Below, in pieces: positions 34,844 to 42,668 of a stretch of 64,000 bases of DNA (the first letter of the stretch is position 1; each line of letters starts with the position of its first letter). Both the position numbers and the translations under genes were made by a program. A model generated the notes under the pieces. That model was not told the DNA's origin and ran no database searches. It was given only the letters and a program-made list of their open reading frames with translations. Origin of the DNA: Verrucomicrobiota bacterium (GTDB taxonomy: Bacteria > Verrucomicrobiota > Verrucomicrobiia > Limisphaerales > UBA9464); assembly GCA_947454705.1 (NCBI GenBank), contig CANGKZ010000001.1, forward strand, positions 1-64,000, in the 5' to 3' direction.

Positions 34844-35713
34844 ATGGCACGTACCACGTTTCTTGGCTCCATCTCACGGATTCTACCAGACTCCGTACGG
34901 CTACGCCTCCGTTCCATCTATCATCAACACATCCTCTTTCCCCCGATCCGCTTTTCCGGACCATTCGCGACCTGGGATGATGCTGCATCCAGGGCGATTG
35001 GCTACGATACGAACGTCATCTTTGAGAAAACAAAGCGGGCTGCGCTCGAAGTGAAAGAGGGTAGAGGCGTCTTCGAACGCGATTCCGTGGTTTTCCAGAG
35101 TCCCGAATACAATTTTCCTCTGCTCTCTGTTTGCCAAACCACGGCCGCAATACACCACGGCGAACTGAGCGTCATGGATTTCGGCGGCGCCTTGGGAAGC
35201 TCCTATTTCCAGAATCGTCCCTTACTGTTGGGAATAAACCGAATCCGTTGGAGCGTAATCGAACAGGGTTCCTACGTGGAATTCGGCAACAAACACATCT
35301 CGAACCACGAACTTAAATTCTATCATTCGATTTCGAGTGCCGCGGAAGCCGCGTCCCCTAACCTTGTTGTTGCATCCGCGGTTCTTCAATACCTTCCGAA
35401 GCCTTGGGCAATCTTGAACCAACTCGCAGAACTCGACCATGAGATGCTTCTACTCGATCGGATGCCTGTAATTTCAACAGGACCCAGTTTGATTGCGGTT
35501 CAGCACGTCCCAAAGTGGATTTATCCCGCTAGCTACCCGTGCTGGTTTTTCTCCGAGCAGGAGCTGATCGATCGACTGGGGTCCCGTTATATCCTCGCAT
35601 CGGCGACCCAGTCTAAGGATCGAATTAAGACCTCCATCGCTCCCCTTGAATACAAAACCTACCTCTTCCTGAAACGCGGTCTCGTCCCGGGAATTGCCAC
35701 CGCTCGAATTTGA
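34844..35713 (+). CDS. Putative methyltransferase, TIGR04325 type
   Basis: 289 residues. The pattern fits the TIGR04325 'putative methyltransferase' family found in surface-polysaccharide loci: FSGPFATWDDAASRAIGYD near the N-terminus, then the SAM-type motif VMDFGGALGSSYF (110-122), VVASAVLQYLPKPW and a C-terminal WFFSEQELIDRLGS. Its substrate is unknown, probably a sugar in the polymer. It is separated by 200 bases from the fusion gene before it and by 27 bases from the dehydratase after it. Confidence 0.8.
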   Translation: MARTTFLGSISRILPDSVRLRLRSIYHQHILFPPIRFSGPFATWDDAASRAIGYDTNVIFEKTKRAALEVKEGRGVFERDSVVFQSPEYNFPLLSVCQTTAAIHHGELSVMDFGGALGSSYFQNRPLLLGINRIRWSVIEQGSYVEFGNKHISNHELKFYHSISSAAEAASPNLVVASAVLQYLPKPWAILNQLAELDHEMLLLDRMPVISTGPSLIAVQHVPKWIYPASYPCWFFSEQELIDRLGSRYILASATQSKDRIKTSIAPLEYKTYLFLKRGLVPGIATARI

Positions 35714-35740
35714 CCGGCTCGGAACTCTTCAGGATATCCT

Positions 35741-36727
35741 ATGCACGAAGGCCCCTTCTCCGGAAAGCACATCCTAATCACCGGAGGTGCCGGTTTCATT
35801 GGCTCGAACTTGGCGATCCGCCTCATTTCTGAAGGCGCGATCGTATCAATCGTAGACAGCATGATTCCTGAGTTTGGGGGCAACCTTAAAAACTTGGAAC
35901 CCATCCGTGACCAGTGCGAGCTCCACGTGGCAGATATCCGGGACGAACACAGCATCAACTACCACATCGCTGGGAAGGACTTCATCTTCAACTTGGCTGG
36001 GCAGACCAGCCACATGGATTCCATGCGGAATCCTTTTGCCGACCTTGACATCAATTGCCGGGCGCAACTTTCGCTGTTGGAGGCATGCCGCCGAAGTAAC
36101 CCAAAGGCGACGGTCCTCTTTGCCAGTACACGCCAAATGTACGGCAAACCCGACTTCCTTCCCGTCCCGGAAACACACCCAATTCGTCCTGTGGACGTCA
36201 ACGGCATCAACAAGATGGCGGGCGAGGCCTACCACACGCTCTATCAGGCCGTCTATGGTATCCCAACCTGTTGCATCCGCCTGACGAACACCATCGGACC
36301 CCGCATGCGCATACGGGACACGCGGCAAACCTTTCTGGGCATCTGGATTCGGCGGCTACTGGAGGGTGATCCCTTCGAGGTATGGGGCGGTGATCAGATA
36401 CGTGATTTCACCTATGTTGACGATGCGGTGAACGCAATGATGCTAGCGGCATCAAATCCAGTCTCATACGGTCAGGTGTTCAATCTAGGCGGCCCTCCCC
36501 CGATCCGCCTCCGGGATCTTGCGGAGCTTTTGGTCGAAACCAATGGGGCAGGTAGTTACAAGATCATTGAGTTCCCCGCCGACCGGAAACCCATCGACAT
36601 CGGAGATTATCAGGCCGACGACACGAAAATCCGGAACGCGCTGTCTTGGTCTCACAAGACAACCCTTCGTGAGGCGCTTCGTCAAACCCTCGACTACTAC
36701 CGTGAGCGACTCTCCTTCTACAAATAG
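35741..36727 (+). CDS. NAD-dependent epimerase/dehydratase (extended SDR)
   Basis: 328 residues. The NAD-binding motif GGAGFIGSNLA is at 15-25 and the acidic ribose-binding D39 at the end of strand 2. The catalytic region reads LFASTRQMYGKP (S129/T130) and VDVNGINKMAGE with K158. The position normally held by the catalytic Tyr of YxxxK is N154. I believe this VNGINK variant is shared by a subgroup of surface-glycan SDRs, but I cannot check it. C-terminal parts (EVWGGDQIRDFTYVDDA, FNLGGPPPIRL) are typical. It probably acts on a nucleotide sugar; the missing Tyr makes the chemistry uncertain. The next gene, an aminotransferase, starts 10 bases later. Confidence 0.85.
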   Translation: MHEGPFSGKHILITGGAGFIGSNLAIRLISEGAIVSIVDSMIPEFGGNLKNLEPIRDQCELHVADIRDEHSINYHIAGKDFIFNLAGQTSHMDSMRNPFADLDINCRAQLSLLEACRRSNPKATVLFASTRQMYGKPDFLPVPETHPIRPVDVNGINKMAGEAYHTLYQAVYGIPTCCIRLTNTIGPRMRIRDTRQTFLGIWIRRLLEGDPFEVWGGDQIRDFTYVDDAVNAMMLAASNPVSYGQVFNLGGPPPIRLRDLAELLVETNGAGSYKIIEFPADRKPIDIGDYQADDTKIRNALSWSHKTTLREALRQTLDYYRERLSFYK

Positions 36728-36737
36728 CCCTCCGAAC

Positions 36738-37865
36738 ATGCCCCAACCCAATCCCCAAATCCTTCAGGCGAATCCTAAAGCAGCCTACCTGGAGCACGCG
36801 ACCGCCGTACTCGCTTCAGTACAACGCGTCTTGGAGTCCGGGATCTATATTCTTGGCGAAGAGGTCCAGCAGTTCGAAGTTGAGTTCTCCCGCTTCGTCG
36901 GGGCGTCGGAAACAGTCGCGGTCGGCAGCGGTACGGACGCACTGGCGGTAGCACTCCGAGCACTTGGAGTCGGTTCCGGGGACCTTGTGGCCACCACCTC
37001 CAACACCGCAGTAGCAACAGTTTCCGCGATATACCAGGCCGGTGCCGAGCCAATTCTCATTGACGTCGAACCAGATACTTTGACCCTCTCGCCGTCTCGA
37101 TTTGAAGAGGCGTTGGAGACAAACCCGGGGAAGATTAAGGGAGTCATACCGGTCCATCTATATGGGCATCCTGCGGACATGCCGGCAATTGAGGCGATCG
37201 CCCAGCGCCACGGCATTTTTATCCTTGAAGACTGCGCACAATCCCACGGTGCCTCCCTAAATGGCAGGCAGACCGGCACCTGGGGAAGCGCGGCTGCCTT
37301 CAGTTTCTATCCGACTAAGAACCTCGGTGCACTGGGGGATGCTGGCGCGGTGACTACCTCAAACCCCGCGCTTGCTGAACAGATCCGCCTCCTCCGACAG
37401 TATGGATGGAAAACCCGCTACATCAGCCAGATCAACGGGATAAACACGCGCATGGATCCCGTGCAAGCGGCCATCCTTCGTGTCTTTCTTCAACATCTTG
37501 CCGAAAGCAACCAGCGTCGCGCCGCGATCGCCGACCTCTACACTCAAGGATTGGCTGGATTGCCACTCCGTTGCCCTGCGGTACGCCCAGGAGCAAAACA
37601 CGCCTACCACCAATACACGATTCGAAGCGCCTCCCGCGATCGAATCCAAGCCGGACTTTCCGCCCTCGGCATTCCGTCAGCAATTCTCTATCCGGTACCA
37701 ATCCATCTCCAACCTGCCTACAAGAACGCCATCCGAATCGGACCAGGGGGCCTCCCTGAAACAGAGTTGGCAGCCTCGGAAATCCTGTCGCTGCCGCTGT
37801 ACCCACAAATTCCAAAACAGCACGTCGAACTCGTCATTCAGGCCCTCAGACAGCTGCTAGGATGA
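36738..37865 (+). CDS. Sugar aminotransferase, DegT/DnrJ/EryC1/StrS family
   Basis: 375 residues from the ATG at 36738; the open frame extends into the previous gene. It is a PLP enzyme of fold type I. GSGTDALAVALRALG binds the cofactor phosphate, D165 in EDCAQSHGA contacts the ring, and K194 in FYPTKNLGALGD is the Schiff-base lysine. It would transfer an amino group from glutamate to a 3- or 4-keto nucleotide sugar; similarity of pattern to FdtB/QdtB-type enzymes suggests a 3-keto-6-deoxy sugar. It pairs naturally with the preceding SDR and the downstream hexapeptide acetyltransferase. It overlaps the next gene by 4 bases (ATGA). Confidence 0.92.
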   Translation: MPQPNPQILQANPKAAYLEHATAVLASVQRVLESGIYILGEEVQQFEVEFSRFVGASETVAVGSGTDALAVALRALGVGSGDLVATTSNTAVATVSAIYQAGAEPILIDVEPDTLTLSPSRFEEALETNPGKIKGVIPVHLYGHPADMPAIEAIAQRHGIFILEDCAQSHGASLNGRQTGTWGSAAAFSFYPTKNLGALGDAGAVTTSNPALAEQIRLLRQYGWKTRYISQINGINTRMDPVQAAILRVFLQHLAESNQRRAAIADLYTQGLAGLPLRCPAVRPGAKHAYHQYTIRSASRDRIQAGLSALGIPSAILYPVPIHLQPAYKNAIRIGPGGLPETELAASEILSLPLYPQIPKQHVELVIQALRQLLG

Positions 37866-38893
37866 CTCGACACTACTGCACCTACTTCGATCACCGGTAC
37901 CTTCCTAGGGGGGTTGCCATGTTCGAATCCCTTCGGGCGGTGGCGCCATCGTCTGAACTCTGGGTCCTTTGTCTCTCTGAAGAATGCCACGCAACGCTTC
38001 AGGCTCTAGCGCTGCCGGGCCTCCATTGCATCCCTCTCTCCGAGCTTGAAGCCGCCGATCCAGAGCTTCTCCGTGCGAAATCAAACCGGTCCAAGATAGA
38101 ATATTTTTTCACCTGCTCCCCTTGCCTCCCACGTTATCTCCTCCGAAGCAACCCTGGCATCGAACTCATTACCTACCTTGACTCCGACCTCTATTTCTTC
38201 AGCTCGCCTGAGGCAATATTCGCCGAAATAGGAGATCGATCCGTGGCGATCATCGAACATCGCTTTGTGCCTCGTAACAAGTGGATGCTCAAAAACGGCC
38301 GTTTCAATGTCGGCTGGCTGTCCTTCAGAAACAACCCGCAGGGGGGGGAGTGCCTCGACTGGTGGCGCACGAGCTGCATTGATTGGTGCTACGACCGTGT
38401 CGAACCGACTCGATTCGCAGATCAGAAATACCTGGATCAATTTCCAAATCTTTTCCCTGAGGTAGCGATTATCTCTCACCCAGGGGCCAACTCCGCGGCT
38501 TGGAACATCGAGCGAAATCCAATCCACAGCACCAAGGAGGGCCTCAAGGCCGGATCCGGGGCGCTCATCTTCTTCCACTTTCAGGGCGTAAGACGCCTTT
38601 CTCGCTGGGTGGTGGATCCCAATGTCCAGTGGTTTGGAATTCGACTCTCTGTTGTGATGGAAATGTGCCTATACCGGCCATACCTCGCGCACATTGAACG
38701 AGTACGCACACGCGTTGGCACCACCCACTCAGTCCAATCTGATCTCGTGGCATTGGCGCGCGCACATGATTTGGAAAACCAAGCGCGGGCCGTCGAAGGA
38801 ACCCGCCAACATGTGATCGATTGGATCGCCAACGTCTATCGCCAAAGCCGCGGGGTTCTGGCACGCCGGTTCATGCTGCATCGAGGCCGGTAG
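37862..38893 (+). CDS. Glycosyltransferase, GT-A fold with DxD motif
   Basis: 343 residues. HYCTYFDHRYLPRGVAMFES at the start and ITYLDSDLYFFSSP (D107-S-D109, the metal-binding DxD) identify a retaining GT-A enzyme related to GT8-type or capsule transferases. The middle has KNGRFNVGWLSFRNN and CLDWWRTSC, seen in polysaccharide-locus relatives. No membrane segment. It is translationally coupled to the aminotransferase. Donor and acceptor cannot be deduced. Confidence 0.82.
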   Translation: MTRHYCTYFDHRYLPRGVAMFESLRAVAPSSELWVLCLSEECHATLQALALPGLHCIPLSELEAADPELLRAKSNRSKIEYFFTCSPCLPRYLLRSNPGIELITYLDSDLYFFSSPEAIFAEIGDRSVAIIEHRFVPRNKWMLKNGRFNVGWLSFRNNPQGGECLDWWRTSCIDWCYDRVEPTRFADQKYLDQFPNLFPEVAIISHPGANSAAWNIERNPIHSTKEGLKAGSGALIFFHFQGVRRLSRWVVDPNVQWFGIRLSVVMEMCLYRPYLAHIERVRTRVGTTHSVQSDLVALARAHDLENQARAVEGTRQHVIDWIANVYRQSRGVLARRFMLHRGR

Positions 38894-38908
38894 GTACGAC
38901 ACCCTCCA

Positions 38909-40138
38909 ATGCGAATATTCCTAGCCATCAGACACGCGCAAAGGCCCGACGCCTTTTACGGGGATCTTTGGGCTACGCACTTCATCCCTGCTCTTAAGCG
39001 ACTTGGACATGAAATCGTCGAATCCAAAGTTGATCTGGAACCCTGCAGCCGGTTCATGGATGCCCCCCTTCCGTTTACCCACCAGGAAGTCGCGCAGCGT
39101 GCTGAGACAACCGATCGAATTCTGAGTGAGCTACGAGAAGAGCATGCGAGGCAGCGTTTTGAACTTTTTCTGTGTTATTTTTACAACTCTCACTTTGATC
39201 CTGAAGGATTTAACGTTATTCGAACCCTCGGAATAACTTCGATCAACTTTTACTGCAACAGCATCTATCAATTCGAGCTCGTTGCTGAGATCGCGAAGTC
39301 GGTCGACTTCTCCTGGCATTCCGAACGAGACGCACGAGACGACTACTTGAGGGCCGGAGCCAAGCCGGTCTGGGTCCAGATGGGAGCAGACCCCGAAGTG
39401 TGCTTTCGCCCGATCCGTGACACTTGCATTCCAAGAGCATGCTTTGTCGGCCAACCGTACTGCGATCGGGTTGAACTCGCCACCGGGTTGCTCGCCGCAT
39501 CGCTACCATTGGATCTTTACGGAAGCGGGTGGCCACACCCTTCTTCAAACCCGGGTGCTGCGCAGCCAAAGCAGGAAACCGCGCCACCCCCACTCGAGTA
39601 TCTTGGACGCCGCCGAAATCCAACCGCCTCCGTTTCGAGCTACGTAGATTTGGCCAGGCGAATCCTCAGAAATGACGGACTGTGGAGGGGTGCAGCCCGC
39701 ATCTACCAGATTCTGAATCACCGTCGCTGCCTCTCCCGCAATCGTGCCGCACTCGCAGTGGTCTCGAAGGGGAGAGCCAAAGATGTCGCCACAACCTATT
39801 CCGAATATGCAGTAGGGCTGAACTTCAGCAATGTCTGGCATGATGGAATTCCTTGCGGGAGGAAGATTTCACATGTGCGGCTCCGCGACTTTGAGGCACC
39901 AATGGCAGGGACCTGTTATCTAACGGGCTATTCCAATGAGCTGGAGGAGTTTTACACACTGGGGAGCGAGATTGATGCCTACAATTGCCCAGAGGAACTG
40001 ATCGACAAGACTCGCTTTTACCTGACCCATCCAGAGGCGGCCAACTCACTCAGGCGGCGAGGTCAGGAACGTGCCCTTTCATCCCACACCTGGGACCATC
40101 GATTCAGGGAACTTTTCAGCCGCTGTAGCCTCACATAA
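38909..40138 (+). CDS. Glycosyltransferase, CgeB-like (GT1/GT4 superfamily)
   Basis: 409 residues. The GT-B layout of CgeB-like proteins is present: an N-terminal domain with DAFYGDLWATHFIPALKRLG, a linker with DFSWHSERDARDDYLRAGAK and VQMGADPEVCFRP, and a C-terminal domain carrying RLRDFEAPMAGTCYLTGYS and LSSHTWDHRFRELF at the end. The Asp/Glu pair in the last motif region is typical of the family. It probably transfers a sugar to the growing repeat unit in the cytoplasm. 15 bases separate it from the previous gene. Confidence 0.82.
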   Translation: MRIFLAIRHAQRPDAFYGDLWATHFIPALKRLGHEIVESKVDLEPCSRFMDAPLPFTHQEVAQRAETTDRILSELREEHARQRFELFLCYFYNSHFDPEGFNVIRTLGITSINFYCNSIYQFELVAEIAKSVDFSWHSERDARDDYLRAGAKPVWVQMGADPEVCFRPIRDTCIPRACFVGQPYCDRVELATGLLAASLPLDLYGSGWPHPSSNPGAAQPKQETAPPPLEYLGRRRNPTASVSSYVDLARRILRNDGLWRGAARIYQILNHRRCLSRNRAALAVVSKGRAKDVATTYSEYAVGLNFSNVWHDGIPCGRKISHVRLRDFEAPMAGTCYLTGYSNELEEFYTLGSEIDAYNCPEELIDKTRFYLTHPEAANSLRRRGQERALSSHTWDHRFRELFSRCSLT

Positions 40139-40276
40139 GCCGCACGAACTTCCATATCGAAACTCGGGATCCATTTCTCGCTAATTGCGATTGCCCGTGG
40201 AGACTTTAAAACATTTGAAAGAATCGAACCGAGGGCAACTCGCCCGCGTTAATCGCTCGATTCGAGTGAATTTGTG

Positions 40277-41227
40277 ATGCCAGTTTTTCCAGCTTCTGCA
40301 GTCATTCCAACTAGAAATCGAGCCGGGAGCCTCCGGGTAACTCTGGAATCGCTGTTGAGGCAAAACCTCATTCCTGCCGAACTCATAATTGTAGATGGCT
40401 CAGAGTCCGAGGAAACACATCTTTTGATCAAAGAGTTTGCCTCCAAACTCAATCCAGCCTGCAGAATAAAATACCTTCGGGCAGATAGGCTGGGGGCTGC
40501 CGTCCAACGAAACCAAGGCGTGGCTGCCGCCACCCAGAATTGGATTTGGTTCCTCGACGATGACATTCTATTCGAGTCCGAATGTGTCCTGCGTCTCTGG
40601 AATGCCGCTCAATCAGACCCCAAAATCGGTGGAGTTAATGCGCTGATCCAGAACCAGCGATACCAGAATCCGGGACGTGCCAGCCGGCTCATTTTCTCAA
40701 TCATGGCCGGAGCATCGGCTCCCTCGTATGCAGGTCGGGTACTGGGACCGGCAGTCAACCTACTTCCCGAGGACGAGTCCAGCTTGCCCGAGGTGAATCC
40801 AGTAGAATGGCTAAACACCACCTGTACAATTTATCGACGCGAGGCGCTCCCGTCTCCTCCTTTTGACTCAATGTTTACGGGATACTCTCTCATGGAAGAT
40901 CTAACTCTTTCTCTCCGCGTTGGGAGAAAGTGGAAGCTGGCGAACGCGCGTAGTGCAAAGATCTTTCACGACAGCCAACCCGGACCTCACAAGCAAAGCA
41001 TTCGTGCCATGGCTGAAATGGAACTCGTCAACAGGCACTATGTCATGACCCAAGTGCTGGGTCGGAAGTCGTCAGTGGACCACTTCAAACTGTTCATGTG
41101 GGAGCTTTTCCAACTCGCCTCCTTGATGCAAACCGCAAAAGGTCGAGGGCAACTTGGGGAAAACCTTCAAGGCAAGCGTGACGCGATAAACAAGATACGC
41201 TCAACCATCAAAGGGTCCGCAGCATGA
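40277..41227 (+). CDS. Glycosyltransferase family 2
   Basis: 316 residues from the ATG at 40277; a GTG one codon earlier is less likely. The GT2 fold opens with SAVIPTRNRAGSLRVTLES and AELIIVDGSESEE. The metal-binding motif is FLDDDILFES (about 92-101), and a later MEDLTLSLRVGRKWKL gives the ED catalytic pair. It is an inverting transferase acting on a lipid-linked glycan. A 138-base spacer separates it from the previous gene, and it overlaps the next GT2 gene by 4 bases. Confidence 0.9.
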   Translation: MPVFPASAVIPTRNRAGSLRVTLESLLRQNLIPAELIIVDGSESEETHLLIKEFASKLNPACRIKYLRADRLGAAVQRNQGVAAATQNWIWFLDDDILFESECVLRLWNAAQSDPKIGGVNALIQNQRYQNPGRASRLIFSIMAGASAPSYAGRVLGPAVNLLPEDESSLPEVNPVEWLNTTCTIYRREALPSPPFDSMFTGYSLMEDLTLSLRVGRKWKLANARSAKIFHDSQPGPHKQSIRAMAEMELVNRHYVMTQVLGRKSSVDHFKLFMWELFQLASLMQTAKGRGQLGENLQGKRDAINKIRSTIKGSAA

Positions 41228-42075
41228 ATTCACGGGTATTGGTGGGCATTGTGACCTGCAACCGGGCGGATATCCTTCCGAAGGCAATCCAATCAGCTCT
41301 TGAACAGACCTTCCCCGCCCTTGAGGTGGCGGTCATCGATGATGGATCACGCGACGCAACTCCAACGGTATCTTCCCAATTCCCTGAAGTAACATGGAAG
41401 CGCCGCGACAAAAGCGAGGGATATATGTCGGCCCGGAACGAATTCATGGAGCGTTCCGGCTTCTCCTATTTTGTAAGTCTGGACGACGATGCGTGGTTTC
41501 TAAAGGGTGACGAGATCCAAGTGGCAATCAACTATCTTGAGAGTCATCCGGAGGTGGGAGCGCTGGGATTCGACATACTTTCTCCCGACCGGCCGGATAC
41601 CAGGGAACGATCCGCACCGATCCCGGCGGCAATGTTTATCGGTTGCGGTCATGTTGTGCGTCTTTCTGCTTTAGATTCGGTCGGAATGTACGATCCCGTA
41701 CCAGGCGGATACGGTGGAGAGGAAAAGGATCTTTGCCTCCGGCTACTCGATGCCGGTTTTCACGTGGTGACACTCCCCGGAGTCCACGTATGGCACGACA
41801 AAACACCCGTGGCGCGAGAGCTTTACAAACAACATCGGTCAGGTGTCTGCAATGATCTCGCAATGACCCTGCGCAGGACCCCAGCCTTCGCACTTCCCAT
41901 AGCCCTTCCCATGAAATTCCTGCGCCATCTCCAGTTCGCATGGAGTAGAGGGCTGATCAAGCCCTGCCTTCGCGGGTTCGCCCTGTTTATTCGAAATAGT
42001 CCGTCTCTGTGGAAGTCACGCCGCCCCCTGCGTCTCGATACGCTAAAGGCATTCGTGCGACTTTCGCGAGGTTGA
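41224..42075 (+). CDS. Glycosyltransferase family 2
   Basis: 283 residues. VGIVTCNRADILPKAIQSAL and VAVIDDGSRDATPTV form the nucleotide-sugar binding part, VSLDDDAWFL the metal-binding DxD, and GGEEKDLCLRLLDAG the catalytic ED region. Compared with its neighbour the pattern is closer to the rhamnosyl/galactosyl GT2 subgroup, but the sugar is not determinable. It overlaps the previous gene (ATGA), indicating coupled translation. Confidence 0.9.
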   Translation: MNSRVLVGIVTCNRADILPKAIQSALEQTFPALEVAVIDDGSRDATPTVSSQFPEVTWKRRDKSEGYMSARNEFMERSGFSYFVSLDDDAWFLKGDEIQVAINYLESHPEVGALGFDILSPDRPDTRERSAPIPAAMFIGCGHVVRLSALDSVGMYDPVPGGYGGEEKDLCLRLLDAGFHVVTLPGVHVWHDKTPVARELYKQHRSGVCNDLAMTLRRTPAFALPIALPMKFLRHLQFAWSRGLIKPCLRGFALFIRNSPSLWKSRRPLRLDTLKAFVRLSRG

Positions 42076-42092
42076 TACTGAATCGTCAACCG

Positions 42093-42668
42093 ATGTCTCT
42101 CGAAGCTACTCTACTTAAGTCAAGCCGTGGGCTCACGAGCCGAATTCGGATCCTTTTCTACCGAATGCTAGGCCTGAGGGCAGGAAAAAGAAACCGTATT
42201 GAAGGAGGTGGCCGTTTTCGTCGCCTAAGTCAAATCAGCATTGGAGACTTCAATGCCTTCACACAAGGTTGCTGGCTCTGGCCGGAGGACACGGACTACG
42301 CGGGAGTTCGGATTCAAATAGGAAATAGGAACTATTTTAATCGAAATGTCATGATCGACTCCTGCGGGGCCGTGATTATCGGAAATGAAAATATGTTCGG
42401 TCCCGACATCTATATAACAGATTCGAATCATACCTGGGGTCCAGGGTTGTCTCCCGGCAGGGAACCGATGAAAAAAGGTCGTGTTTTGATCGGAAATCGT
42501 TGTTGGATTGGTGCAAAAGCGATTATTTTGAGTGGCGTTGAGCTGGGTGACGGATGCGTGGTCGGCGCCGGCGCCGTGGTAACGAAAAGTGTTGCACCAG
42601 GGACCGTTGTCGCCGGCATTCCAGCGCGTCCACTTAACCATTCGCTTGCCGTCGGGGGTAGTCGGTGA
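42093..42668 (+). CDS. Hexapeptide-repeat acyltransferase (LbH fold)
   Basis: 191 residues from the ATG at 42093, which follows the previous stop by 17 bases; the frame also opens at 42009 inside the previous gene. Left-handed beta-helix repeats are clear: IGDFNAFTQGCW, IQIGNRNYFNRNVMI, IIGNENMFGPDIYI, VLIGNRCWIGAKAIIL, GDGCVVGAGAVVT. ITDSNHTWGP carries the catalytic-type His. The end, GTVVAGIPARPL, is typical of WbbJ/NodL-like O- or N-acetyltransferases. It probably acetylates a (possibly amino) sugar of the polymer. It overlaps the next gene by 4 bases (GTGA). Confidence 0.9.
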   Translation: MSLEATLLKSSRGLTSRIRILFYRMLGLRAGKRNRIEGGGRFRRLSQISIGDFNAFTQGCWLWPEDTDYAGVRIQIGNRNYFNRNVMIDSCGAVIIGNENMFGPDIYITDSNHTWGPGLSPGREPMKKGRVLIGNRCWIGAKAIILSGVELGDGCVVGAGAVVTKSVAPGTVVAGIPARPLNHSLAVGGSR

